Positions 35,962-44,437 of a stretch of 64,000 bases of DNA are shown here, piece after piece. Location: assembly GCA_963847615.1 (NCBI GenBank), contig CAWKAN010000025.1:558001-622000 (forward strand), written 5' to 3'. The notes below the pieces were generated by a model. That model had not been told where the DNA came from. It did no database searches and worked only from the letters and a program-made list of their open reading frames with translations. Origin of the DNA: Palsa-883 sp963847615 (GTDB taxonomy: Bacteria; Pseudomonadota; Alphaproteobacteria; Acetobacterales; Acetobacteraceae). A program made the position numbers and the translations under genes. The stretch's first letter is position 1. Each line of letters opens with the position of its first letter.

Positions 35962-36573
35962 ATGGAGTTTTGGACCGTCATTCTACCAGCTCTCGCGGCA
36001 ATCTGCACAGTTGTGCAGACGATTTACATCATGGTTACCTTTCACTCGGCGCGCCAAACCATGAGCGACCCGGCCAATACGGGGGCAGCGACGGGTTTAG
36101 GCCGACGGCATTTCCTAGTGATGGCGGGGCTTTCGCTTGTAGCTTGGGGTGCCGTAGGGTTTGGTTACTATGATCGGCATTCTCGGCAGGCGCCCTCCGC
36201 TGCCGCAATGGTCATTACCGATATACCGGTGGCAAAGATTCACACCGACCTACAACTCCAGTTTTATGGGGGGGCTCGGGCCCCCATGGAAATTAAAAGG
36301 GAGAATGTTCTTAGCTGGTATACCCTCTGGAACCCGGGAGTAGTTATCCGCACCTCACAAGAGGGCGGCAAGGAGAGCGATAAGATCATCAAGCCGCTAT
36401 ACTGGACTATAGTAGTTGCGTTCGATAGACCGACTAACGTAAATCAGATTGTGATCGATGCCCCCTCGGGATTTCCTCAATACGAGGTCAAGTGGGTAAC
36501 GACTACATACGCTCTGATTGTAACGACGGATGACATACCCGCTGGCGTTGTTGACATACGGTCAAATGATTAG
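35962..36573 (+). CDS. Hypothetical membrane protein, AT-richer than its surroundings
   Basis: About 203 residues from ATG 35962 (an earlier in-frame start at 35938 is possible). Two hydrophobic segments, FWTVILPALAAICTVVQTIYIM and HFLVMAGLSLVAWGAVGFGYY, suggest an inner-membrane anchor, followed by a soluble beta-rich domain of about 130 residues. Codon use and base composition differ visibly from the neighbouring GC-rich genes (many A/T third positions, ATA and AAA codons), which suggests recent acquisition. I recognise no family. Confidence 0.65.
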   Translation: MEFWTVILPALAAICTVVQTIYIMVTFHSARQTMSDPANTGAATGLGRRHFLVMAGLSLVAWGAVGFGYYDRHSRQAPSAAAMVITDIPVAKIHTDLQLQFYGGARAPMEIKRENVLSWYTLWNPGVVIRTSQEGGKESDKIIKPLYWTIVVAFDRPTNVNQIVIDAPSGFPQYEVKWVTTTYALIVTTDDIPAGVVDIRSND

Positions 36574-36898
36574 ACGTCTTCTAATCTGTCCCCTACATCT
36601 CCAGCACATAGGACACGACATGCATCATCCGACCACACTCCCCGTCCATCCTCAGCCGAACTAGATAGTAGCTATCGGTTAGTAGTACAGGGACCCGGAG
36701 AAGGAAAGTAATTGCGCTTCGCGCGCAGCGCATTCACCCCCTTCTCCGTGTCTCTGTGCCTCTGTGGTGGAACTTTCCTGCGGTCTCGCGCGTGCCGCGG
36801 GCCACCGAACGTCGCAACAATCCCACCCGACTTGAACCCCCCGGCCGGACCGGTAGCATCCGCCAGCGCCCACCTTGCGGGCGGGGAGGGAAAAGACC
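36574..36898. other. Intergenic stretch with a dispersed CACAGAG-type motif
   Basis: No gene is seen. At about 36745-36772 there is a purine/pyrimidine-biased motif (complement reads CCACAGAGGCACAGAGACAC) of a kind that recurs between genes in many environmental genomes. A GGGGAGGGAAAA ribosome site for the next gene ends at about 36895. Confidence 0.4.
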
Positions 36899-38260
36899 GT
36901 GCGCCAGATGACACTCGTCGCGTTCCTGCAGGCGCAGAACTGCACGAACTTCGTCGGCTCCTGGCGCCATCCGGAGGCGGCGCCCGACTTCACCTCGGCC
37001 GACTACTACCGGCGCATCGCGCGGACGCTGGAGGCGGGCAAATTCCACCTCGGCTTTTTCGACGATCGCCTGGCGATGCCGGACCGTTACGGCAGCGACC
37101 ATTCGCACACCGTCGCCAACGGCATCCGCTGCGTGAAGATGGACCCGGTGACCGTCCTGACCGTGATGGGCATGGCGACGGAGCGGCTGGGTCTCGGCGC
37201 CACCTATTCCACCTCCTATTACGAGCCGTTCCACGTCGCCCGCGTGTTCGCCACGCTGGACCTGATGACCGGCGGGCGCGCCGCGTGGAACGTCGTCACC
37301 TCGTTGAACGACGGCGAGGCGCTGAACATGGGCTTGGCGGCGCACCCGGCGCACGACCTGCGCTACGACCGCGCCGACGAGTTCCTGGAAACCGTGATGG
37401 GGCATTGGGATTCGTGGGAGGATGACGCGATCATCCTGGACAAGGCGACCGGGCGCTTCGCCGATCCGGCCAAGGTGCATCGGCTGGACCACAAGGGCCG
37501 GTTCTTCAACTCGCGCGGGCCGTTCACCGTGCCGCGCTCGGCGCAGGGGCATCCGGTGATCATCCAGGCCGGGCAGAGCGGGCGCGGGCGCGCCTTCGCC
37601 GCACGCTGGGCGGAGCTGGTGTTCGTGGCCTACCACGCGCTGGGGCAGGGCAAGGCGGACTACGCGGCGTTCAAGGAGGCGGTCGCCCGGCATGGCCGCG
37701 ACCCCGAGAGCGTGCAGGTCGCCACCGGCATGTACGCCGTGATCGCCGAGACCCGCGCCGAGGCCGAGGACAAGGTGGCGCTGATCGACAGCCTGCCGCG
37801 GATGGAAGACCGGCTCTCCTTGCTGTCGGAGCTGGTGAATTATGATTTTTCGAAGAAGGCGCTCGACGACAGCTTCAGCGACGCGGAGCTGGCGGCGCTG
37901 ACCGGCGGCCAGGCGGTGATCGACCGCGTGACCAAGGCAACCGGCAAGGCCAATCCGACGGTGCGCGACTTCATCGAGGTGACCGGCCGCGGCACGCTGC
38001 ACGACCATCCGCGCTTCATCGGCAATCCGAAGGATGTTGCCGACGCGATGGAGCAATGGGTGACCGAGCGGGCCTGCGACGGGTTCGTCGTGGCTGCCTC
38101 GCACGTGCCCGGCGCGCATGAGGATTTCGTTCGCCTGGTGGTGCCGGAACTGCAACGACGCGGCATCTACCACAAGGACTACGCCGGTCCGACGCTGCGC
38201 GAGACCCTGGGCCTGCCGCGCCCGGCGATCGGCGCCTGGCGCGGTGTCGCGGCCCGGTGA
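36899..38260 (+). CDS. Flavin-dependent LLM monooxygenase (NtaA/SnaA/DszA family)
   Basis: About 453 residues, longer than the F420-type LLM proteins because of the insertions typical of two-component FMNH2 monooxygenases such as nitrilotriacetate, pristinamycin and dibenzothiophene-sulfone enzymes. Blocks include LEAGKFHLGFFDDRLAMPD, RLGLGATYSTSYYEPFHVARVFATLD, GGRAAWNVVTS and HPVIIQAGQSGRGRAFAARWAE. The start is GTG 36899 after GGGGAGGG, with ATG 36908 as alternative. A partner flavin reductase is not adjacent. It is followed 36 bases later by a glutathione transferase. Confidence 0.86.
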   Translation: MRQMTLVAFLQAQNCTNFVGSWRHPEAAPDFTSADYYRRIARTLEAGKFHLGFFDDRLAMPDRYGSDHSHTVANGIRCVKMDPVTVLTVMGMATERLGLGATYSTSYYEPFHVARVFATLDLMTGGRAAWNVVTSLNDGEALNMGLAAHPAHDLRYDRADEFLETVMGHWDSWEDDAIILDKATGRFADPAKVHRLDHKGRFFNSRGPFTVPRSAQGHPVIIQAGQSGRGRAFAARWAELVFVAYHALGQGKADYAAFKEAVARHGRDPESVQVATGMYAVIAETRAEAEDKVALIDSLPRMEDRLSLLSELVNYDFSKKALDDSFSDAELAALTGGQAVIDRVTKATGKANPTVRDFIEVTGRGTLHDHPRFIGNPKDVADAMEQWVTERACDGFVVAASHVPGAHEDFVRLVVPELQRRGIYHKDYAGPTLRETLGLPRPAIGAWRGVAAR

Positions 38261-38296
38261 AGCTGTTAGACTTGGCCATCCTGAGGAAGGACACCG

Positions 38297-38920
38297 ATGA
38301 AGCTCTATTATGCCCCGGGCGCTTGTTCGCTCGGCATCCACGTGCTGCTGGAGGAGATCGGCAGGCCGTATCACGGCGTGGTCGTCAACCTGCGCCAGGG
38401 TGAGCAGTTCCAGCCGGGCTTCACCACGGTCAATCCGAAGTCGAAGGTGCCGACGCTGGAGCGCGACGACGGCTCGGTGCTGACCGAGTTCCCCGCGATC
38501 GCCTATTGGCTGGCGCGCACCAATCCCGCCGCCGGCTTGCTGCCCGAGGACGTCGACAGCCAGGCTCGCGCGCTGGAGGCGCTGGATTACGTCGTCGCCA
38601 CGGTGCACATGCAGGGGGCCTCGCGGATCTTCCGGCCGGCGAATTTCACGCCGAACGCGGCGGACGAGGAGACGGTGAAGGCGCGCGGCCGGACGATCTT
38701 CGAGAAGGGGTTGGGGGTTCTGAACGCGGCGCTGGAAGGCAAGGAGTACGTTGCCGGAGCGTTCTCGATCGCCGACGCGGCGGTGTTCTATGTCGAGTTC
38801 TGGGCGGCCAGCCCGCTGAAGATGACGCTGCCGGCGAACTGCGCCGCGCATTACCGACGCATGATGGCGCGCCCGGCGGTGCAGCGGACGCTGCTTGCGG
38901 AAGGCCTGGCGGTGGCCTGA
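38297..38920 (+). CDS. Glutathione S-transferase (beta-like)
   Basis: A 207-residue protein with a thioredoxin-fold half (MKLYYAPGACSLGIHVLLEE, Cys10 as in bacterial beta-class GSTs; cis-Pro in KVPTLE; glutathione-binding TEFPAIAYWL) and a helical C-terminal half (EYVAGAFSIADAAVFYVEFWA). It conjugates or exchanges glutathione on electrophiles. It sits directly after the flavin monooxygenase and before a phosphatase, with a 2-base gap to the latter. Confidence 0.9.
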   Translation: MKLYYAPGACSLGIHVLLEEIGRPYHGVVVNLRQGEQFQPGFTTVNPKSKVPTLERDDGSVLTEFPAIAYWLARTNPAAGLLPEDVDSQARALEALDYVVATVHMQGASRIFRPANFTPNAADEETVKARGRTIFEKGLGVLNAALEGKEYVAGAFSIADAAVFYVEFWAASPLKMTLPANCAAHYRRMMARPAVQRTLLAEGLAVA

Positions 38921-38922
38921 CC

Positions 38923-39516
38923 GTGAACAATGTTCCCGTTCCGGAGCCGGGCCTCGATCCCCTGGCAGCCATCACCCGCGTTGGCTTCTGGTTCCTGCGC
39001 CACGGCGAAACCGACTGGAACGCGCAGGGCATCTCGCAAGGCAACGTAGACATCCCGCTGAACGCCGTCGGCGTCGCGCAGGCGAAGGCGGCGGCGCCGT
39101 TGCTGCGCCACCGGGGGATCGCTTCCATCGTCGCCTCGCCGCTGTCGCGCGCGCGGGTGACGGCGGAGATCGTTGCCGAAGTGCTGGCCCTGCCGGTGCG
39201 GATCGATGCCGGGCTGCGCGAGGTCGCGTTTGGCGTGCAGGAAGGCCAGAAGATGACCGACTGGTTCAGTAACTGGATCGCCGGCACCTGGACGCCGGAG
39301 GGGGCCGAGACTTTCGCCGCGCTGCGCGCCCGTGGGGTCGCAGCGGCGAACCGGGCAGTGGCGCTGCCGCCGGTCGTGCTGGTGGTGGCGCATGGCGCGC
39401 TGTTCCGCGCGCTGCGCTCGGCGATGGGGTTGGAGATCAATGTGCGCACGCAGAACGCGGTGCCGCTGTTCTGCGAGCCGACCGCGTCGGGCTGGAGGCT
39501 GATGCCGGCGATGTAG
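38923..39516 (+). CDS. Histidine phosphatase family protein
   Basis: A 197-residue phosphoglycerate mutase-like protein starting GTG 38923. The catalytic LRHGETDWN (His near residue 26) is followed by SPLSRARVTAEI with the conserved Arg, and the second His in VVAHGALFRAL. Substrate not predictable. Start choice: GTG lies two bases after the previous stop; the nearest ATG would remove the phosphate-binding strand. Confidence 0.86.
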   Translation: MNNVPVPEPGLDPLAAITRVGFWFLRHGETDWNAQGISQGNVDIPLNAVGVAQAKAAAPLLRHRGIASIVASPLSRARVTAEIVAEVLALPVRIDAGLREVAFGVQEGQKMTDWFSNWIAGTWTPEGAETFAALRARGVAAANRAVALPPVVLVVAHGALFRALRSAMGLEINVRTQNAVPLFCEPTASGWRLMPAM

Positions 39517-39559
39517 ACGCCGCTATTCTTGCCGATGCGATGGACCAGGCGATGGTATT

Positions 39560-39732
39560 ATACCAGGCGTCCGAATGATCGACTCTTCGGCGTCGCACCC
39601 TCGTCATGCCGGCGCAGGCCGGCATCCACGACTTCTTGCCTGCGTGCAGCAAGCAAAATCGTGGATGCCGGGCCTGCGCCCGGCATGACGAGGGTGCGAC
39701 GCCAATAGGTCAAACTTTCCGCCACCTGGTAT
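39560..39732. mobile_element. MITE-like element, family A copy 2
   Basis: Ends ATACCAGGCG (39560) and CACCTGGTAT (39732). A 173-base palindromic body has long arms: CGTCGCACCCTCGTCATGCC on the left is answered by its complement at about 39689-39708, with an inner GGCGCAGGCC/GGCCTGCGCC pair. It abuts, and apparently truncates, an IS3 transposase remnant to its right. Confidence 0.82.
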
Positions 39733-39735
39733 TAC

Positions 39736-40001
39736 TGGACGCGGGGATACGGATATCGATGGACGGCAAGGGCGGTTGGATGGACAACGTGTTCATCGAG
39801 CGGCTGTGGCGCAGCCTGAAATACAAGTGCGTCTATCTGCATGCGTTCGAGACTGGTTCGGAACTGCGGAGCGGCCCGACCCACTGGGTCGGCTACTACA
39901 ATGCCCGCAGACCCCATTCCAGCCTCGACGGGCGAACACCAGACGAGGCCTATGCCGCCGGCCTGGCGGGCAACGGTGAGAACCAGAGATTGGCGGCCTG
40001 A
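39736..40001 (+). pseudogene. IS3-family transposase C-terminal remnant
   Basis: The frame keeps only about 88 residues of an IS3 OrfB integrase: DAGIRISMDGKGGWMDNVFIERLWRSLKYKCVYLHAFE, then GYYNARRPHSSLDGRTPDEAY. This is the end of the rve domain including the last catalytic Glu (FIERLWR). Everything upstream is replaced by the MITE-like element ending at 39732. About 50 bases after the stop may still hold the right end of the insertion sequence. Confidence 0.85.
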
Positions 40002-40263
40002 GGTGAACCAGAACCAAGCTTAGCAAAGCCGCCAAATTGTCCGACGAGTGGAGACCACCGCAGATACCTCAAGTCAAACACCTCCAAGCAGTGCACACAT
40101 TCGCGGTTCCGCCATGGCTGTATGCTCTATGCTCTACGAGTTGAACCCCACCATGCCGACGTTGCGGTTGCTGCCATTGATTGAGCGGTTCGCCGCCAGG
40201 CTCGCCCAACTACCGGTCTTTGCCGATACTTTCGGCGCCGTCTGAAAATGAGGGGAGTGGTGA

Positions 40264-40539
40264 GCCCCGCCCCTGGTCGAGGCCGCGAACCTGCTCAAGA
40301 TCGACCATTCGCTGAAGCTGGAGATTTCCGGCCACACCGACGATACCGGCAGCAAGGCGCACAACCTCCAGCTTTCACAGGGCCGCGCCGAAGGCGTGAT
40401 GCGGGTGCTGGTCGCCAAATTCGGCATCGCCCCCAACAGACTAACAGCCAAGGGCTACGGGACTTCAAAGCCGGAGGCGCCGAATGACTCGGATGCCAAC
40501 AAAGCCAAGAACCGGCGCGTGGAACTACGGAAGACCTAG
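40264..40539 (+). pseudogene. OmpA C-terminal domain remnant
   Basis: An open frame without a start, 40264-40539, reads NLLKIDHSLKLEISGHTDDTGS, LSQGRAEGVMRVLVAKFGI, LTAKGYGTSKPEAPNDSDA and ends NRRVELRKT. This is the peptidoglycan-binding OmpA/MotB domain (GHTD, the Asp/Arg binding residues, NRRVE). The N-terminal membrane part is missing and the frame is closed upstream by TGA at 40261, so this is a gene fragment left after rearrangement beside the IS3 remnant. Its TAG stop starts a family C repeat. Confidence 0.8.
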
Positions 40540-40696
40540 CCCGCATTTCTCGCACTCTCGCGGGCGCTGGCTTGGTCCTTGCCACGCCAGGGGGGGCGCC
40601 TTGCGAATACAACCTGTATTGGCGTCGGCACAAAAATCCCCCGGCACGACAATGACCTTCGCCATCGTCCCGCGACGGGGTGAGAAATACGGGCTA
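40537..40696. repeat. Family C repeat, copy 1 (TAGCCCG...CGGGCTA)
   Basis: A 160-base element with inverted ends TAGCCCGCATTTCTCGC and GAGAAATACGGGCTA. Its reverse complement aligns along its length with copy 4 (54014-54191): shared are GATGGCGA(A/T)GGTCATTGTCGTGCC, GCCA(A/C)GC-type spacers, TGGCG(T/C)GGCAAGGAC and CCCGCGAGA(G/A)TG(C/T)GAGAA. The first three bases are the stop codon of the OmpA remnant. The rest of the gap, 40697-41264, shows nothing I can call. Confidence 0.8.
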
Positions 40697-41264
40697 ATGT
40701 CCCTCCAGAAAGTCGGCAAATTGCGGGCGACGGAGATTTTTGCTGCCGGAAAGCAGAAACCGCCGCCGCGCTGCAGCAACGACGGGGGAAGTTGCCGGCG
40801 CATCCAACCTCCCGGGGACGCCATCGCCCGCGGGCCGAACCGACTGCCGGATTTTCCGGACAGACGCTCGGAACGCGGCAATGTCCTGCGGCGGGTGCGA
40901 CCGCGCGCAAACCGGCGGCCGGGATGCGGCGTGGTGCGCATCGCCAGAAGCCCCCCGCCGCGCCGGAGCCACGGTGCGCGAATGCCATAGGGTGTCGCCC
41001 CGGGAGTGTTCGGCACCCGGATTCCATACCCGCAATCCCGGCGTTCCCGGGCCGATCCGTCACGCCCTCCGCCTGCATAGGAAAATTTACTTGACATAGA
41101 TTCGTGCCCAGGCTAAGCACGTCCTGTCAACGGGCGAGGTGCGCCCGCCGGCATCCCGCTCCCTTCCTCACATCCGCTGCCCGGCCAGGCCGGGGTCCGC
41201 CGCTCGTCTCGGCCGGGCCCGGCTTGCGATGGGCTGTCGCCGTTCCAGGATCGCGAAACCAATC

Positions 41265-42041
41265 ATGCGCCAGGCTGATCCCCCGATCGTGCGGTTCCAT
41301 CGCCTGATCGACGAGGCGCGTCCGCCGCAGCGGGCGGATCGTTCCGCGATCGGCACCCTGCCCACCCGCGCCTATCGCTATTGCGAGGCGGTGCGCAGCG
41401 CCACCGGCTTCGGCTGGTGGATCTTTCCGCCGACCGATCTGCGCATCCTGTGGGACGGCCACGACATCTTCTGGCACCATGACAGCCTGGAGGACTGGTT
41501 GCCGCTGCTGCCGTCGGCGCAGTTCCCCTGGTTCTCCAGTCGCTTCGACGAGGCGGCGCCCGAGACGCTCAAGGGCTGCGCGCCGCCCTTCCTGACCGCG
41601 CTGCCGGAACCCGGCACGTTGCAGCTCTGGACCGGGCTGATGGCCCGCACCGCGCCGGACTGGAGCCTGCTGGTTCGCGCGCCGGCCAACCTGCCGTGTC
41701 CCGGCGGGCACGTGGTGTTCGAGGGGATTGTCGAAACCGACCGCTGGTTCGGCCCGCTGTTCGTCAACCTGCGGCTGACGCGCACGCACACGCCGATCCG
41801 GCTGCGTGCTGACTTTCCGCTGGCCCAGGTTCAGCCGCTGCCGCGCAGCGTCTACGGCGACACCACGCTCGCCGCCAGCAGCTTCGTTGGTGATATGGCG
41901 GACTTCAAGGCGGACGACTGGGCCGATTACCATCAGACCATCGTGGTGCCGAATGCCGATCCCGACCGGCCGTTCGGCACCTATGCGGTGGCCAGCCGCA
42001 AGCGCGGCAAGGATGTCTGCCCGATGAACCATTCCGCCTGA
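41265..42041 (+). CDS. Hypothetical protein, possibly DUF6065-like
   Basis: A 258-residue protein from ATG 41265. It is rich in Trp and Phe with a central YCEAVRSATGFGWWIFPPTDLRILWDGHDIFWHHD and ends RPFGTYAVASRKRGKDVCP. The pattern (a Tyr-Arg-Tyr segment, then a Gly-Trp-Trp strand, then a beta-sheet-rich body) reminds me of DUF6065 proteins, but the match is not secure. No signal peptide or membrane helix. It precedes a glycosyltransferase-like gene by 43 bases on the same strand, so the two may act together. Confidence 0.7.
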   Translation: MRQADPPIVRFHRLIDEARPPQRADRSAIGTLPTRAYRYCEAVRSATGFGWWIFPPTDLRILWDGHDIFWHHDSLEDWLPLLPSAQFPWFSSRFDEAAPETLKGCAPPFLTALPEPGTLQLWTGLMARTAPDWSLLVRAPANLPCPGGHVVFEGIVETDRWFGPLFVNLRLTRTHTPIRLRADFPLAQVQPLPRSVYGDTTLAASSFVGDMADFKADDWADYHQTIVVPNADPDRPFGTYAVASRKRGKDVCPMNHSA

Positions 42042-42084
42042 TCCCGTCCCGCATCGCCAAGGTCAGGCCTATTAAAGGATCGTC

Positions 42085-42993
42085 ATGGACAAGCTGGATG
42101 TCGTCACCGCGATCGCCAATCCGATCCGGTGGCAGAGCCGCGCGCGGCTCTGCCGCCAATTTGCCGAGCAGATGCTGGACTCCGGCGTGCGCCTCACGGT
42201 GGTGGAGTGCGCCTACGGCGATCGGCCATTCGCGTTCGCCGACAATCCGCACATCACGCACGTCCCGGTGCGGGCACGCAGCCTGCTGTGGATCAAGGAG
42301 AACCTGCTCAACATCGGTCTCGGCCGACTGCCGCAGGACTGGCACTACGCCGCCTGGATCGACGCCGACATCACCTTCCGCCGCCCCGACTGGGCAACCG
42401 AAACGGTTCACGCGCTGCAGCAGTACGACGTCGTGCAGCCCTGGTCGGATTGCTACGACCTCGGGCCGAACGACGAGCACCTGCAGGTCCACCGCTCATT
42501 CTGCCGCCTGGCGCACGAGGGCGCGCCGATCGCCCCCGGCAATTACGCCTTCGCCCATCCGGGCTACGCCTGGGCCGCGACGCGCCGGGCACTCAGCCTG
42601 CTCGGCGGCCTGATCGAGACCGCCGTGCTGGGCGCCGCGGACCACCACATGGCGCTGGCGCTGCTCGACCGGGTGCGCGAGAGCGTGCCCGGCGGCATCA
42701 GCGACGGCTATATGCGCCCGCTGCTGCGCTGGCAGGACCGCGCCCGCCAGCAGATTGCCGGCAATATCGGCTACCTGCCCGGCAGCATCGAGCACGACTG
42801 GCACGGCGCGAAGACCAAGCGCGCCTATGTCGATCGCTGGTCGATCCTGACCCACAACGGGTTCGATCCGGAAACGGACCTGATCCGCAACACCTGGGGC
42901 GTGCTGGAGCTGACCGGGAACAAGCCGCAGCTCCGCCTCGATATCGACCGCTACTTCCGCGCCCGCGACGAGGATTCAAACAGCCTCGGTTGA
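42085..42993 (+). CDS. GT-A fold glycosyltransferase-like protein
   Basis: A 302-residue protein with an N-terminal nucleotide-sugar fold (LDVVTAIANPIRWQSRARL), a DAD metal motif in AAWIDADITFRRPDW near residues 92-96, and a conserved HPGYAWAATRRAL acceptor region. The C-terminal THNGFDPETDLIRNTWGVLELTG fits processive or capping sugar transferases found in phage and surface-glycan loci. Donor and acceptor are unknown. It lies between an unrecognised gene and two small membrane proteins, upstream of secB. Confidence 0.7.
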   Translation: MDKLDVVTAIANPIRWQSRARLCRQFAEQMLDSGVRLTVVECAYGDRPFAFADNPHITHVPVRARSLLWIKENLLNIGLGRLPQDWHYAAWIDADITFRRPDWATETVHALQQYDVVQPWSDCYDLGPNDEHLQVHRSFCRLAHEGAPIAPGNYAFAHPGYAWAATRRALSLLGGLIETAVLGAADHHMALALLDRVRESVPGGISDGYMRPLLRWQDRARQQIAGNIGYLPGSIEHDWHGAKTKRAYVDRWSILTHNGFDPETDLIRNTWGVLELTGNKPQLRLDIDRYFRARDEDSNSLG

Positions 42994-43076
42994 TCCCCTG
43001 CCCGGCTTTGCGTCGGCGTTGACGCGGCGAGCGGCGCCGCAGTCTGGCACCCCTTTTTCATTTGGAGATAGTTGCA

Positions 43077-43658
43077 ATGGATATCATCGCCATGATCCAG
43101 GCAGTGCCTGGCGTGGGCCCGTATCTGCCGTACGTGCTTGTCATGTTCGGCATCTGCGCCGTGATCGCGGCACAGCTGCCGCCGCCGAAAGAACCCACCT
43201 CGCTGTACGGCGTGGTCTACCAGTGCGTGAACCTGCTGGGCCACAACTACAACCAGGCGCGCAATGCGCTCGCCGCCCCGGTCGCGGCCCCCTCGGCGAG
43301 CCCGCCCACCGCCATGCTGGTGCTGCTCGCCGCGTTGAGCCTGCCGCTCGGGCTGGGCGCCTGCTCGGGCGCCGGCAGCAATCCGGCGGCCGACGTCGCC
43401 GCGCTGGAAACCGGGCTGACCGCGGCCGAGAGCCTGGCAACCGCCTATATCAGACTGCCGATCTGCACCGGCACGAACGGCCCGCTCTGCTCAACCGCCA
43501 GCATCGTCGCGCAGATCAAGGCGGCCGACGCCCAGGCCTACACGCTGGTCAAGGCGGCCGAGGCCGCCGCCGGCAATGCCGCTGCCCTGGCGGCCGCCGA
43601 AACCGCCGTCACCGCCCTGACCACCATCACCGGCACTCTGCCGACACAAGGGAGCTAA
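43077..43658 (+). CDS. Small membrane protein with an internal lipoprotein-like signal
   Basis: A 193-residue product from ATG 43077, preceded by GGAG. Residues 12-33 form a membrane helix (GPYLPYVLVMFGICAVIAAQL). A short soluble part (SLYGVVYQCVNLLGHNYNQARNA) follows, then at about residue 80 a second hydrophobic run MLVLLAALSLPLGLGACSG that looks exactly like a lipoprotein signal with lipobox LGAC, then an Ala-rich helix to the end. It may be a fusion of a holin-like or anchor protein with a lipoprotein, or the internal ATG (43314) may be used separately. No family recognised; the style resembles phage or gene-transfer-agent accessory proteins. Confidence 0.6.
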   Translation: MDIIAMIQAVPGVGPYLPYVLVMFGICAVIAAQLPPPKEPTSLYGVVYQCVNLLGHNYNQARNALAAPVAAPSASPPTAMLVLLAALSLPLGLGACSGAGSNPAADVAALETGLTAAESLATAYIRLPICTGTNGPLCSTASIVAQIKAADAQAYTLVKAAEAAAGNAAALAAAETAVTALTTITGTLPTQGS

Positions 43659-43660
43659 CC

Positions 43661-43858
43661 ATGCCGACCGCACTCATCACGGCCCTGATCCAAATCGTGC
43701 AGATGGGCATCACCGTCGCCCCCGAAATCATCGCGGCGGCACGCACCGCGGTGGCGCTGATCGAAAGCGGGGCCGCTCCGACAGCGGCGCAGCAGGCCCA
43801 GATCGACGCGGCCCTGAATGCGGCGCACGCGGCTCTGCAGGCCGCCGCGCCGGCCTGA
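43661..43858 (+). CDS. Small Ala-rich hydrophobic protein
   Basis: A 65-residue protein starting two bases after the previous gene, with GGGAG as ribosome site. The first half is a hydrophobic helix (TALITALIQIVQMGITVAPEIIAAARTAVALI), the second an Ala/Gln-rich amphipathic helix. It is probably co-expressed with 43077-43658. Function unknown. Confidence 0.55.
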   Translation: MPTALITALIQIVQMGITVAPEIIAAARTAVALIESGAAPTAAQQAQIDAALNAAHAALQAAAPA

Positions 43859-43868
43859 TGTGCGATCG

Positions 43869-43900
43869 GCCCTTTCCGGCGGCGCGCCGCCGGAAAGGGC
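43869..43900. terminator. Perfect 32-bp palindrome between convergent genes
   Basis: A self-complementary 32-base sequence with arms GCCCTTTCCGGCGGCG. It sits in the 51-base gap between the small rightward gene and secB, which runs leftward. Placement and strength suggest a two-way transcription terminator, although neither side has a clear T-run. Confidence 0.65.
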
Positions 43901-43909
43901 AACCGCGCG

Positions 43910-44437
43910 CTATACGGCGGCGGCGGGTGGCGTGGCAGCCTGCGCCTGCGCCCGCCGCGCCTGCCACAACGCGACGAAATCGATCGGCTGCAGCAGCACC
44001 GGCGGGAAGCCGCCGTCGCGGGTCACGTCCGCCAGGATGTTGCGCGCGAACGGGAACAGGATACGCGGACATTCCACCAACAGCACCGGCTCGACCGCGT
44101 TGTCCGGCAGCCCGCTCAACGTGAAGATGCCGGCATAGGTCAGCTCGGCGACGAACGCCGTGGCCGGCACCGCGGCGTTCTGTCCGTTGCCCTGGGACGG
44201 CTCGTGGGCTTCGGCGCGGATCACGAGCGCCACCTCGAACACGCTCTGCCCCTCCTGCACCCGCCGGGCCTGCACATCGAGATTGATGTTGACCTGCGGC
44301 TGTCCGCGCAAATGGGAATAGATCTGCGGCGCGCCCGGGACCTCGAACGACAGGTCCTTGACGTATTGGATGTTCACCACCAGCGGCACCTGATGCGGCG
44401 CAGCGCCGGGCCCTGGCGCGGGAGTTGTCTCTGACAT
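43910..44437 (-). CDS. secB: Protein-export chaperone SecB
   Basis: A 175-residue SecB. Core blocks are VNIQYVKDLSFEVPGAPQI, VNINLDVQARRV, VFEVALVIRAEA, ELTYAGIFTLSGLP and the C-terminal CPRILFPFARNILADVTRDGGFPPVLLQPIDF. It holds preproteins unfolded and delivers them to SecA. Short Pro/Ala-rich ends flank the fold. Together with the Tim44-like and mltA genes 1.4 kb away it forms a conserved alphaproteobacterial neighbourhood. Confidence 0.95.
   Translation of the reverse strand: MSETTPAPGPGAAPHQVPLVVNIQYVKDLSFEVPGAPQIYSHLRGQPQVNINLDVQARRVQEGQSVFEVALVIRAEAHEPSQGNGQNAAVPATAFVAELTYAGIFTLSGLPDNAVEPVLLVECPRILFPFARNILADVTRDGGFPPVLLQPIDFVALWQARRAQAQAATPPAAAV

Noticed and set aside
40048..40245. 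Short plus frame ending LAQLPVFADTFGAV
   Set aside because: It begins in the IS3 end region and has no recognisable family; probably debris.
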